From: Streptomyces davaonensis JCM 4913 | GTDB lineage: Bacteria > Actinomycetota > Actinomycetes > Streptomycetales > Streptomycetaceae | Assembly: GCF_000349325.1 (NCBI RefSeq) | Contig: NC_020504.1 | Span: forward strand, 3,258,053-3,322,052 | Length of the DNA: 64,000 nt | Direction of reading: 5' to 3' | Part shown: positions 9,795 through 18,204 of the stretch, in pieces | Layout of the letters: every line of letters starts with the position of its first letter | Position numbering within the stretch: position 1 is the stretch's first letter | Notes under the pieces: generated by a model | The model's input: the letters and a program-made list of their open reading frames with translations, nothing else | Databases searched by the model: none | What the model was told of the DNA's origin: nothing | Program-made: the position numbers and the translations under genes

Positions 9795-9849
9795 ACCGGT
9801 GTCTCAGTATGCGAACCTCGTCCTGGTCAGTCGCAGCCGGAAGCTCCGG

Positions 9850-11115
9850 TCAGCGCAGCCGGAACAGGAAGCCGTCGCCCACTCCGTTGGTGTCGCCGGG
9901 GACCAGCTCGGGCGAGTAGGAGTAGACGGAGAGCAGCCGGTTGCCCCGGGCGAAGGCGCTGGGTGCCGCGGATCCCTCGGTCTGGGGTCCGCCCGCGACG
10001 GTGCGGGTCACGAGCTTGGTCCGGCCGGACCGCAGATCCCGGACATGGACGTTCTCCGCGACGACCTCGTCCCCCGACTTGACCTCGGTGTTGTAGGCGA
10101 GGAGGCGGCCGTCGGGGCTGAGCAGACCGGCACCCAGCCCGCCCTGGCCCTCGTGGGTCATCCACCGGGTCTCACCCGTGACGCTGTCGTACAGATACAG
10201 CTCCCAGGTGTACTCCGGCGCTCCGGGGACGACGCTCTCGTCGAACGAGGAGTACGTCACGAACCGGCCGTCCGCGGAGAGGTTCGCGCCTCCCGGACTG
10301 CCGTTGGTGGGCTCGCCCCCGACCTGGTTCACCAGCTTCTGCTCCCCGGTGCCCAGATCGACGTGCCACAGCTCGTGCCGCCCGCCGCGCGGGTGCCGCT
10401 GCACATAGGTCAGATGGCTGCCGACGGCGCTCAGGGTGACGCTCGGGACGTACCAGTCCGACGGGATGTGGTCGCTGATGCGCTTGGCCGTGCCACTGCG
10501 GCGGTCGACGACGTAGGCGACGGTCTGGCTGTTCGACGCCCCCTCCATCCGCTGCGCCGAGGCGCCGAAGGCGACGTAGCGGCCGTCGGCGGACATGTCG
10601 AAGGTGTCGAACGCCCAGGCGCTGCCGCCGTCGGCGGCGACGCTGACCCGCTCGGTGCGGCCGGTGCGACGGTCGTGGACGTAGACGTCCTCCACCCGGG
10701 CGGTGGGCGGTTCGGGCCAGTCGACGAGATTCGTGGCGCTGGACATGAAGGCGACGTAGCGGCCGTCCGCGCTGATCTCCACACGGTGGGAGCCCCAGCC
10801 CCCCTCGGCCTGCGTCCCGTCCGAGGCGACGTTGACCCGCTCGACGGTTCCCTTGCGCAGATCGCGGACGAAGACATCGCTGCGCCCGTTGGTGTCACCC
10901 GGCACCACACCGGCGTCCTCCGTGACGAACGCGGCGAAGCGCCCGTCCGCGGAGAGCGCGGCTCCGCCCGACCCCTTCTCGATCTGCTCCCCCGAGGCCC
11001 GCAGCGTGATCCGCTCGGGTCCCGGCTTCGGCGCCGGCGCCGCGGACGTCGCTGTTAACGCCACCATCGCCCCCGCGAGCACGGCAACAGACACCCCACG
11101 CATGGTTCTGAACAC
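9850..11115 (-). CDS. Secreted TolB-like/PD40 beta-propeller protein
   Basis: About 421 residues. A GTG at 11115, four bases after GGGGG, is taken as start; the ATG at 11103 is equally possible. Both give a signal peptide (MRGVSVAVLAGAMVAL, cleavage near SAAPA). The rest is a run of about seven WD40/PD40-like blades with the repeating pattern ISADGRYVAFMSSATNLV, MSADGRYVAFGASA and LSADGRFVTYSS. Such propellers sense ligands or scaffold other proteins; no catalytic residues are visible. No operon partner is evident. The urease/agmatine operon lies upstream on the same strand but is separated from it by 113 bases. Confidence 0.82.
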   Translation of the reverse strand: MFRTMRGVSVAVLAGAMVALTATSAAPAPKPGPERITLRASGEQIEKGSGGAALSADGRFAAFVTEDAGVVPGDTNGRSDVFVRDLRKGTVERVNVASDGTQAEGGWGSHRVEISADGRYVAFMSSATNLVDWPEPPTARVEDVYVHDRRTGRTERVSVAADGGSAWAFDTFDMSADGRYVAFGASAQRMEGASNSQTVAYVVDRRSGTAKRISDHIPSDWYVPSVTLSAVGSHLTYVQRHPRGGRHELWHVDLGTGEQKLVNQVGGEPTNGSPGGANLSADGRFVTYSSFDESVVPGAPEYTWELYLYDSVTGETRWMTHEGQGGLGAGLLSPDGRLLAYNTEVKSGDEVVAENVHVRDLRSGRTKLVTRTVAGGPQTEGSAAPSAFARGNRLLSVYSYSPELVPGDTNGVGDGFLFRLR

Positions 11116-11228
11116 GTTTCCCCCGTGATGCAGTTCCCCCCGGCCCCGCGCCGAGGGCTTCCATCGAGGCAAACGCACCACGCGTCACGGCGTCAATCCC
11201 CCGAATTGAGTACAACCCGGGCGCGGCT

Positions 11229-11828
11229 TCAGTCGTCCGCGAGGAGGCTCTCCCGGAGGAACTCCCCGACATGGCCGATAACTTGCGCCCGGTCCGTGCC
11301 CCTGAGCCCGATCGCCACATGGATGGAGAAGCCGTCCAGCAGCGCTCGCATCCGGGCCGCGAACCGGTCCGGGTCGACCGGCCGGAACTCCCCGCGCGAG
11401 ACCCCCTCCGCGAGCAGCGCCACCAGGTCGCGGTGCCAGGCGCCCTCGATCGCGGCCTGCCGGTCGCGGGCGGCGTCGTCGGCGTTCTGCGAGCGGTTCC
11501 AGACCTCCAGCCACAGCGTCCAGTGCGGGTCGCGATGGCCGTCGGGGACATAGAGGTCGACGTAGGCATCCAGCCGTTCCCGGGCGGGCGCGGTGCGGGT
11601 GAGCAGTCGGCCGCGCTCGGCGCCGAGCCTGCCCTCGCTCCACTCCAGGGTCTCCAGCAGCAGCTCGTCCTTGGAGCCGAAGTAGTAGAGCAGATGCCCG
11701 CTGCTCATCCCGACCTCGCGGCCGAGCGCCGCCATGGTGAGCTTCTCCAGACCGCGCTCGGCGATCATCTCCATGGCGGCGACGAGGACGTCCTCCCGCG
11801 GCGGCGCGTTCTTCCGCGCACCGGCCAT
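11229..11828 (-). CDS. TetR/AcrR family regulator of the urease-agmatine operon
   Basis: 199 residues starting MAGARKNAPPREDVLVAA at the ATG at 11828; longer in-frame starts read into Arg-rich junk. The N-terminal HTH (about 14-60) shows LTMAALGREVGMSSGHLLYYFGSK in pieces, with the helix-turn-helix in REVGMSSGHLLYYF. The C-terminal ligand domain resembles the BetI-like TetR_C_6 group. It follows the agmatine deiminase gene by 10 bases and is the last gene of the ureAB-ureC-deiminase series, so it is probably an autogenous local repressor. The ligand is unknown; agmatine, putrescine or a ureide would suit the context. Confidence 0.85.
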   Translation of the reverse strand: MAGARKNAPPREDVLVAAMEMIAERGLEKLTMAALGREVGMSSGHLLYYFGSKDELLLETLEWSEGRLGAERGRLLTRTAPARERLDAYVDLYVPDGHRDPHWTLWLEVWNRSQNADDAARDRQAAIEGAWHRDLVALLAEGVSRGEFRPVDPDRFAARMRALLDGFSIHVAIGLRGTDRAQVIGHVGEFLRESLLADD

Positions 11829-11838
11829 CCGACGGCTC

Positions 11839-12855
11839 CTAGATCTTCGGCTGCTGTTGCGTGATGCAGTGGATGCCTCCACCGCCAGCGAAGATGGTAC
11901 GGGCGTCCACCAGCGTCACCGTCCGCTCCGGGAACAGCCGCCGGAAGATCCCGGCCGCGATCTCGTCGTTCGGGTCGCCGAAGGCGCACAGGACGACGCC
12001 GCCGTTGCAGAGGTAGTGGTTGATGTAGGAGTAGTCCACCCAGTCGCCCTCCTCGTCCTTCAGGACGGTGGGCGCGGGGATCTCGACGACCTCCAGGCGG
12101 CGGCCCTTCGCGTCGGTCGCGCCGCGCAGCAGCTCGATGTACTGCTGGGAGCGGGCGTGGTCCGGGTGGGCCGGGTCGCGCTGGCTGTGCACCAGCACGG
12201 TGCCGGGCCGGGCGAAGGCCGCGACGATGTCGACGTGGCCCTGGGTGCCGTACCTGCCGTAGTCGCCGGCCAGGCCGTGCGGGAGCCAGATCGCCTTGGT
12301 GGTGCCGAGCTTGGCGTGGATCTCCGCCTCGGCCCGCTCGCGGGTCCACTCGGGGTTGCGACCTGGGCCGAGCTGGACGGTGTCGGTCAGCAGGACCGTG
12401 CCCTCGCCGTCGACATGGATCGCGCCGCCCTCGTTGACCAGCGTCGAGGACAGCACGGGCACCCGGGCCAGGTCCGCGACGTGGCGGGCGATCTTGGAGT
12501 CGTGCTCCCAGCGGGCCCAGTCCTGGGCGCCCCAGCCGTTGAACACCCAGTCCACGGCGGCCAGTTCACGGCCGTTCGTGACGAACGTCGGGCCGATGTC
12601 GCGCATCCAGGCGTCGTCGAGTTCGCGCTCCACCAACTCGACGTCCGGGCCCAGCAGTTCGCGCGCCCTCTCGCCCTGCCCCGGCCCGTGCACCATCGTC
12701 ACCGGCTCGAACCGGCGCACGGCGCGGGCGACGGCGGCCCAGGCGATACGGGCCTCGGCCAGCTCCTCGTCGGTGGTGAAGGTGGGGTTGGGTCCCGGCC
12801 AGGCCATCCAGGTGCGTTCGTGCGGGGCCCACTCGGGGGGCATGCGGTAGGTCAT
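11839..12855 (-). CDS. aguA: Agmatine deiminase (PAD-type guanidino hydrolase)
   Basis: 338 residues of the porphyromonad-type peptidylarginine/agmatine deiminase family (usual 340-370). The pentein-fold catalytic residues are present: Asp in WMRDIGPTFV, His in GHVDIVAAF and the nucleophilic Cys in GGGGIHCITQQQ near the C-terminus. The NEGGAIHVDGEG motif is also conserved. The reaction is agmatine + H2O to N-carbamoylputrescine + NH3 in the cytosol. It starts 9 bases after the ureC-like stop and is probably cotranscribed. The usual partner, N-carbamoylputrescine amidase, is absent from the window. An arginine- or other guanidine-specific deiminase is an alternative. Confidence 0.88.
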   Translation of the reverse strand: MTYRMPPEWAPHERTWMAWPGPNPTFTTDEELAEARIAWAAVARAVRRFEPVTMVHGPGQGERARELLGPDVELVERELDDAWMRDIGPTFVTNGRELAAVDWVFNGWGAQDWARWEHDSKIARHVADLARVPVLSSTLVNEGGAIHVDGEGTVLLTDTVQLGPGRNPEWTRERAEAEIHAKLGTTKAIWLPHGLAGDYGRYGTQGHVDIVAAFARPGTVLVHSQRDPAHPDHARSQQYIELLRGATDAKGRRLEVVEIPAPTVLKDEEGDWVDYSYINHYLCNGGVVLCAFGDPNDEIAAGIFRRLFPERTVTLVDARTIFAGGGGIHCITQQQPKI

Positions 12856-12864
12856 GGAGAAGTC

Positions 12865-14535
12865 CTAAAGAAAATAGAGGCGGTTCAGGGCGACCGAGTC
12901 GGCCGGTTCCGAGCGGAGCGGCTCGCCGTCCAGCGTCACCAGGCCCGTGCGCTGGTCGACGTCGACCGCTCCGGTGCGGGAGTTGAGCCGCAGATCGGCC
13001 GGTCCGATGCCACGGGTGCCGCGCACGGCGACGCGGCGGCGCCGGGTCGGCATGGTGTCGTTGCCCTGGTCCAGGGCGGCTTGGGCGACGAACGCGACGG
13101 AGATGTCGGCCGGGGTGCCACCGTACGCGCCGAACTGCGGGCCCAGGACGAGCGGTTCGCAGGTGTCGGTGGCCGCGTTCGGGTCGCCGACCACACCGTA
13201 GGCCGGGAAGCCCGCCTTGAGGACGAGCTGCGGTTTGGCACCGAAGTACTCCGGGCGCCACAGCACGATGTCGGCCAGCCTGCCGACCTCCAGCGAGCCC
13301 ACCTCGTGCGAAAGCCCGTGGGCGATGGCCGGGTTGACAGTCAGCTTGGCCATGTAGCGCAGGACGCGCTCGTTGTCGTGCTCCTCAGGGGCGCCGAACT
13401 CGGCCTTCATCTTCCCGGCCATGGCGAAGGTACGGCGGACCGTCTCGCCCGCGCGTCCCATGCCCTGCGCGTCGGAGGAAGTGATGCCGATCGCGCCCAG
13501 GTCGTGCAGCACGTCCTCGGCGCCCATCGTCCCGGCGCGGATGCGGTCCCTTGCCATGGCGGCGTCGCCGGGCAGGTCCGTCTTCAGGTCGTGGACGGAG
13601 ACGATCATGCCGTAGTGCTCGGCGACCGCGTCCCGTCCGAAGGGCAGCGTGGGGTTGGTGGAGGAGCCGATGACGTTCGGGACTCCGGCCATCTTCAGCA
13701 CGTTCGGGACGTGTCCGCCGCCGCAGCCCTCGATGTGGAAGGCGTGGATGGTGCGGCCCTCCAGGACACGCAGGGTGTCCTCGACCGACAGGCATTCATT
13801 CAACCCGTCGCTGTGCAGGGCGACCTGGACGTCGTGCTCCTCGGCGACCCGCAGCGCCGTGTCCAGCGCCCGGGTGTGGGCGCCCATGTCCTCGTGTACC
13901 TTGAAGCCACTCGCCCCACCCTCGGCCAGGGCCTCGACCAGAGGTGCCTCGGAAGAGGACGAACCCCGGCCCAGGAAGCCGATGTTGACGGGCCAGGCGT
14001 CGAAGGCGTTGAAGGCGTGCTTCAGCGCCCAGGGCGAGTTGACGCCCACGCCCCACACCGGCCCGAACTCCTGCCCGATGATCGTGGTCACCCCGGAAGC
14101 GAGCGAGGCCTCCATGATGCGCGGCGAGAGCAGATGCACATGCGTGTCCACGGCGCCCGCGGTGGCGATGAGCCCCTCGCCGGACACGATGGACGTGCCG
14201 GTGCCGACCACGACGTCGACCCCGTCGAGGGTGTCCGGGTTCCCGGCCCGCCCGATCGAGCAGATCCGACCGTCACGGATGCCGATGGAGACCTTGCGGA
14301 TGCCGAGAACCGCATCGATCACCACGACATTGCTGATGACAACGTCACAGGTCTCCCGGACGGCGGCCGCCTTGAGGTGCAGTCCGTCTCGGGCGGTCTT
14401 GCCGAACCCGGCGAGGAACTCGTCGCCGTAGCGCTGGGAGTCGGACTCGACGCGGATCGTCAGCCCTGAGTCGCCGAGCCGGATGCGGTCGCCGGCGCGG
14501 GGGCCGTGGACGGAGGCGTAGTCATGAGGATCCAT
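12865..14535 (-). CDS. ureC: Urease alpha subunit-like amidohydrolase
   Basis: 556 residues (canonical UreC about 570). The ATG at 14535 follows the ureAB stop by one base, implying translational coupling. All nickel-site residues can be located: His132 and His134 (THVH), Lys212 for carbamylation with His214 (FKVHED), His241 (LHSDGLNE), His267 (AFHIEGCGGGH) and Asp355 (SSDAQGMGR). In the mobile flap an ungapped comparison with Klebsiella UreC puts Val314-His315-Asp316 where Cys319-His320-His321 occur, so the catalytic His remains but the flap Cys and second His are changed. Urease accessory genes are absent nearby; maturation would depend on factors elsewhere. Substrate may be urea or another ureido compound. 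Confidence 0.88.
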   Translation of the reverse strand: MDPHDYASVHGPRAGDRIRLGDSGLTIRVESDSQRYGDEFLAGFGKTARDGLHLKAAAVRETCDVVISNVVVIDAVLGIRKVSIGIRDGRICSIGRAGNPDTLDGVDVVVGTGTSIVSGEGLIATAGAVDTHVHLLSPRIMEASLASGVTTIIGQEFGPVWGVGVNSPWALKHAFNAFDAWPVNIGFLGRGSSSSEAPLVEALAEGGASGFKVHEDMGAHTRALDTALRVAEEHDVQVALHSDGLNECLSVEDTLRVLEGRTIHAFHIEGCGGGHVPNVLKMAGVPNVIGSSTNPTLPFGRDAVAEHYGMIVSVHDLKTDLPGDAAMARDRIRAGTMGAEDVLHDLGAIGITSSDAQGMGRAGETVRRTFAMAGKMKAEFGAPEEHDNERVLRYMAKLTVNPAIAHGLSHEVGSLEVGRLADIVLWRPEYFGAKPQLVLKAGFPAYGVVGDPNAATDTCEPLVLGPQFGAYGGTPADISVAFVAQAALDQGNDTMPTRRRRVAVRGTRGIGPADLRLNSRTGAVDVDQRTGLVTLDGEPLRSEPADSVALNRLYFL

Positions 14536-14536
14536 C

Positions 14537-15211
14537 TCAAGCTCCCAGATATCCGCAGGCGGCGGCCCTGCGCAGGGCCTCTTCCTTCGCCCCCGGCGCG
14601 TCCAGCGCCCCGTCGACCAGACCCGCGAACCCGATCGCGACCCGGCCGCCCCCGATCGGTACAAGACCGACCTCGACGCTCTCCCCCGGCCCGAACCGCA
14701 CGGAGGACCCGGCGGGCACGGCCAGGCGCATGCCGTAGGCCGTGCCCCGGTCGAAGTCGAGGCGCGGGTTGGCCTCGAAGAAGTGGAAGTGGGAGGTGAC
14801 GGAGACGGGCACGGTGGCGGTGTTGGTGACCGTCAGCCGTACGGCGGCCTCGGGCTCGGTGTGCGCGGGGCCCGGCAGCAGCGCGCCGGGGGCCTGGGGG
14901 CCGAGCCCGCCCCCGAGCGGATCGGAGACGACCGCGAGCCGCGAACCGTCGTCGAAGACGGCCTCGACATGCACCTCGGTGACCACGTCGGCGACCCCCG
15001 GCAGAACGTCGTCGGGGCCGAGGACGGAGCGGGCGCGGTCGATCGCCTCGGCGAGCCGGAGCCCGTCCCGGGCGGCCTCGCACACGGTGTCCGCGATCAG
15101 CGCGGTGGCCTCCGGCACGTTCAGCCGGAGCCCTCGGGCGCGCCGTGCGCGGGCCAGTTCGGCGGCCCCGAAGAGCAGCAGCCGGTCGCGTTCGGTGGGC
15201 GTGAGCCGCAT
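14537..15211 (-). CDS. ureAB: Fused urease gamma-beta subunit
   Basis: 224 residues. Residues 1-100 match the UreA/gamma subunit (MRLTPTERDRLLLFGAAELA, LNVPEATALIADTV, EVHVEAVF) and about 105-224 match UreB/beta (SHFHFFEANPRLDFDR, YGMRLAVPAG, VRFGPGESVEV, IGFAGLVDG). A gamma-beta fusion is known from Helicobacter and from some actinobacteria. A strong AAAGGAGGG site precedes the ATG at 15211. It is the first gene of the operon with ureC-like, deiminase and TetR genes, and is divergent from an NCS1 permease. Confidence 0.9.
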   Translation of the reverse strand: MRLTPTERDRLLLFGAAELARARRARGLRLNVPEATALIADTVCEAARDGLRLAEAIDRARSVLGPDDVLPGVADVVTEVHVEAVFDDGSRLAVVSDPLGGGLGPQAPGALLPGPAHTEPEAAVRLTVTNTATVPVSVTSHFHFFEANPRLDFDRGTAYGMRLAVPAGSSVRFGPGESVEVGLVPIGGGRVAIGFAGLVDGALDAPGAKEEALRRAAACGYLGA

Positions 15212-15281
15212 ATCGTTCCCTCCTTTTAGAACGACACTCTAAGTCAGGGTTTCCATGAAAGAAAGGGTTGACGGCAGCCCA

Positions 15282-15303
15282 TGAGTGACTCACATTGAGT
15301 GAC
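15282..15303. promoter_or_regulatory. Repeated TGAGTGAC motif in urease/permease divergent promoter
   Basis: The 127-base gap between ureAB and the permease contains the palindrome TGAGTGACTCA (15282-15292). A second TGAGTGAC follows at 15296-15303. A TTGACG at 15269-15274 could be a -35 box for the permease. Closely spaced direct repeats in a divergent promoter suggest an operator, plausibly for the TetR protein encoded at the end of the operon. Confidence 0.4.
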
Positions 15304-15338
15304 ATTCAAACCAGTGGGCAAGGTGAAGGAGAGCAGGT

Positions 15339-16775
15339 ATGCGGGTGGAACAGCGAGGCGTGGACACCATCCCCGAAGCGGAGCGCACCAGCGGCCCCCG
15401 TGACCTCGTCTCGATCCTGCTGGGGTCCAACCTCTGCCTCGGCGTGATCGTCTTCGGCTGGCTGCCGCCCTCCTTCGGCCTCGACTGGTGGGCGTCGGTG
15501 AGCTCGATCCTGGTCGGCACCGCCGTCGGCACGGCCCTGACCGCCCCGCTCGCGCTGATCTCGCTGCGCACGGCGACCAACCTCTCCACCTCCTCCGGCG
15601 CCCAGTTCGGCGTCCGCGGCCGGCTCGTCGGCTCGGTGGTCGGCCTGCTGCTGGCCCTCGGCTACACCGCGCTGACCGTGTGGATCGGCGGCGACGTGAT
15701 GCTCGGCGTCCTGACCCGCCTCTTCGGCATCCCCGCGAACGATCTCTCCTACGGCGTCGTCTACGGCCTGCTCGCCGCGGCGACCGTCGCGGGCGCGGTC
15801 TACGGCTACCGCGTACTGCTCGCCATGTCCCGCGTCCTCGCGGTCGGGATGACGGCCCTGCTGCTGCTCGGTGTGTTCGCCTACGCCCCGGACTTCACCA
15901 CGTCCGCGCTGCCCGAGGCGGGCGGTTACCTCCTCGGCGGGTTCTGGCCGACCTGGCTGCTCGCCACGGTGGCCGCGGGCCTGTCGGGCCCGATCGCCTT
16001 CATCACCCTGCTCGGCGACTACACCCGCTACATCTCCCCGGCCCGCCACTCCTCGCGCCGGGTCCTGCACGCGACCTGGCTGGGCCTCGCCCTCGGCCTG
16101 CTGGTCCCTCAACTCTTCGGCACCTTCACGGCGTACGCGGCCCGCGCCGCCCTCGACTACGCCGGTCCCCTGGTGGACGCGGCACCCACCTGGTACCTGC
16201 TCCCCCTGCTGCTCGCCGCCTCAGCGGGCTCGGTCGGCAACGCCGGTCTGATGCTGTACTCCATGGGCCTCGACCTGGACGCCATCCTGCCCCGCGCCTC
16301 CCGGGCCACGGCCACCTGCACGGTCGCCGTCGTCGCCACGGTCTGCGTCTTCGTCGGCCACTACGCCTCGACGGCACAGGACGCGATGACGTCGTTCGTC
16401 CTGCTGCTCACGGCGATCGGCACCCCGTGGGCAGTCATCACCCTCATCGGCTTCGCCCGCTGCCGAGGGGTCTACGACCCGGAGGCCCTCCAGGTCTTCA
16501 ACCGCCGCTCGCGGGGCGGGATCTACTGGTACCGCGGCGGCTGGAACCTCCCGGCGACGGTGTCCTGGGCGCTGGGCGCGACGGTGGGCGTGCTGTCGGT
16601 GGCGCTGCCGTCGTACGAGGGGCCGCTGCTGTCGCTGACGGGCGGGGTGGACTTCAGCTTCGTGCTGTCGGGGCTGGTGGGAGGCGTGGCGTACGTGCTG
16701 GGCACCGGCAGGGAAAACACCAGGGCCGCCACGGACACGGAGTCCACGGCGGCCCTGGCGGACAGCGAGGTCTAG
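15339..16775 (+). CDS. NCS1-family cytosine/purine/ureide permease
   Basis: 478 residues with about 12 hydrophobic segments. The N-terminal cytosolic stretch ends RDLVSILLGSNLCLGVIVFG, typical of nucleobase:cation symporter-1 proteins, and GPIAFITLLGDYTRYISP matches the conserved TM6-loop region. The ribosome site GGAGAG precedes the ATG at 15339. NCS1 members import cytosine, purines, allantoin, hydantoins or uracil; exact substrate cannot be read here. Divergence from the urease-like/agmatine deiminase operon suggests uptake of a nitrogenous substrate or ureide. Its TAG stop overlaps the CTAG that flanks the following inverted-repeat element. Confidence 0.85.
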   Translation: MRVEQRGVDTIPEAERTSGPRDLVSILLGSNLCLGVIVFGWLPPSFGLDWWASVSSILVGTAVGTALTAPLALISLRTATNLSTSSGAQFGVRGRLVGSVVGLLLALGYTALTVWIGGDVMLGVLTRLFGIPANDLSYGVVYGLLAAATVAGAVYGYRVLLAMSRVLAVGMTALLLLGVFAYAPDFTTSALPEAGGYLLGGFWPTWLLATVAAGLSGPIAFITLLGDYTRYISPARHSSRRVLHATWLGLALGLLVPQLFGTFTAYAARAALDYAGPLVDAAPTWYLLPLLLAASAGSVGNAGLMLYSMGLDLDAILPRASRATATCTVAVVATVCVFVGHYASTAQDAMTSFVLLLTAIGTPWAVITLIGFARCRGVYDPEALQVFNRRSRGGIYWYRGGWNLPATVSWALGATVGVLSVALPSYEGPLLSLTGGVDFSFVLSGLVGGVAYVLGTGRENTRAATDTESTAALADSEV

Positions 16776-16879
16776 GGCCTGTCGTTTGGATCAGTCCGGC
16801 GTCGCGGGCCCTGGCACGCGCGGGTCGGCCGGCCTTCACTGTTTCTTGCAGCCGGCCTGATCCAAACGACAGACCCTAG
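16772..16879. mobile_element. 108-bp CTAG-flanked inverted-repeat element (MITE-like)
   Basis: 23-base terminal repeats at 16772-16794 and 16857-16879 (GGCCTGTCGTTTGGATCAG at the left) match at 22 of 23 positions in inverted orientation. Both ends carry CTAG. The 62-base interior is non-coding. The structure fits a miniature inverted-repeat element mobilised by an IS5-like transposase with CTAG target duplication; I recall similar ends in Streptomyces insertion sequences but could not search. The flanking CTAGs supply the TAG stops of both convergent genes. It could also work as a bidirectional terminator. Confidence 0.6.
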
Positions 16880-17964
16880 CCCAGCGGGTGCATCCAGCCG
16901 TGCGCGTCCGCGGCCGTACCGCGCTGGATGTCCAGCAGAGCCTGGCGCAGCCGCAGCGTGACCTCGCCGGGCTCACCGCCCGACTGCTGCCACTCAGTAC
17001 CCGTGCGCTTCACCGTGCCGACCGGCGTGATCACCGCGGCCGTGCCGCAGGCGAAGACCTCGGTCAGGGTGCCGTTCTCGGAGTCCCGCTGCCACTGGTC
17101 GACGGAGATCCGGCCCTCCTCGGCCTCGTAGCCGAGGTCACGGGCGACGGAGAGCAGCGAGTCGCGCGTCACGCCCTCCAGGATGGAACCGGTGAGGCTC
17201 GGGGTGACGATCTTGTCGCCGTACACGAAGTACAGGTTCATGCCGCCGAGTTCCTCGACCCACTTGCGCTCGACCGCGTCGAGGTAGCAGACCTGCTGGC
17301 AGCCCTCCGCGGCGGCCTCGGCCTGCGCGAGCAGGGACGCGGCGTAGTTGCCGCCGGTCTTGGCGTCGCCCATGCCGCCGGGCACCGCGCGGACGTGGTC
17401 CTCGGAGACCCAGATGGAGACCGGCTTCACGCCGCCCGGGAAGTAGGCGCCGGCCGGGGAGGCGATGACGAGGAAGAGGTACTCGTTGGCGGGCTTCACA
17501 CCGAGGCCGACCTCGGTCGCGATCATGAACGGACGCAGGTAGAGGGACTCCTCGCCGCCGTGCGCCGGAACCCAGGCCGCGTCCTGCTTGACCAGCGCGT
17601 CGCACGCCGCGATGAACGTCTCCACCGGAAGCTCGGGCATGCCGAGGCGGCGGGCGGAGGCCTGGAAGCGCTTGGCGTTCTTGTCCGGGCGGAAGGTGGC
17701 GACCGAGCCGTCGGGCTGGCGGTAGGCCTTGAGGCCCTCGAAGATCTCCTGCGCGTAGTGCAGGACCATCGTGGCCGGGTCGAGGGAGAGAGGCGCGTAC
17801 GGGACGAGCTGACCGTCGTGCCAGCCGCGGCCCTCGGTCCACTTGATGGTCACCATGTGGTCGGTGAAGTGGCGGCCGAACCCCGGATTGGCCAGGATCG
17901 CCGCGCGCTCTGTCTCGGCGAGCGGGCTGGCGGAGGGCTTGAGCTCGATCGTGGGCGTCGTCAT
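16876..17964 (-). CDS. ilvE: Branched-chain amino acid aminotransferase
   Basis: 362 residues, fold-type IV PLP aminotransferase of the actinobacterial IlvE subgroup. Visible motifs are [34 protein letters not shown], the PLP-lysine region [12 protein letters not shown] (Lys near 200) and the C-terminal [14 protein letters not shown]. It transfers the amino group between glutamate and the keto acids of Val, Leu and Ile in the cytosol. The upstream 240 bases hold a leuB terminator and a possible leader ORF. The stop TAG is made by the CTAG flank of the neighbouring repeat element. Confidence 0.95.
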   Translation of the reverse strand: MTTPTIELKPSASPLAETERAAILANPGFGRHFTDHMVTIKWTEGRGWHDGQLVPYAPLSLDPATMVLHYAQEIFEGLKAYRQPDGSVATFRPDKNAKRFQASARRLGMPELPVETFIAACDALVKQDAAWVPAHGGEESLYLRPFMIATEVGLGVKPANEYLFLVIASPAGAYFPGGVKPVSIWVSEDHVRAVPGGMGDAKTGGNYAASLLAQAEAAAEGCQQVCYLDAVERKWVEELGGMNLYFVYGDKIVTPSLTGSILEGVTRDSLLSVARDLGYEAEEGRISVDQWQRDSENGTLTEVFACGTAAVITPVGTVKRTGTEWQQSGGEPGEVTLRLRQALLDIQRGTAADAHGWMHPLG

Positions 17965-17977
17965 GAGTTGTTGTCCT

Positions 17978-18055
17978 TCACCGGTTGATGTGACGGGCCG
18001 CGCTCACGCCCGTACTGCCAGTGGCCAGTGCTAGGACGTCCGAGCATTCCCTCAT
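17978..18055 (-). CDS. Possible ilvE leader ORF (25 aa)
   Basis: The ORF starts [13 protein letters not shown] with a GGAG eight bases before the ATG, and stops 13 bases before ilvE. It contains a CTA leucine codon, which is very rare in this genome, followed by CTG. A second short frame starting at 18047 ends in an ATGA overlap with ilvE. No terminator hairpin with a U-run is visible between this ORF and ilvE, so attenuation is not demonstrated. The AT-rich box GATAAT at 18074-18079 could be its -10 element. Confidence 0.3.
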   Translation of the reverse strand: MRECSDVLALATGSTGVSAARHINR

Positions 18056-18159
18056 ACCGCGGCTCCGCGTTCGATTATCGCGCGCGGTGTACCGAGGAAG
18101 AAAACGGCGTGAATGCTGCCCAGGGGTTGATGGTCGCACCCGGCGGCGGACATGGGGAA

Positions 18160-18185
18160 GCCGCCGGGCACAGTGACCCGGCGGC
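18160..18185 (-). terminator. leuB terminator hairpin
   Basis: GCCGCCGGG at 18160-18168 pairs perfectly with CCCGGCGGC at 18177-18185 around an 8-base loop, 20 bases past the leuB stop. There is no U-run. Confidence 0.65.
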
Positions 18186-18204
18186 TCGAAGAAGCGCGGC
18201 AGGG

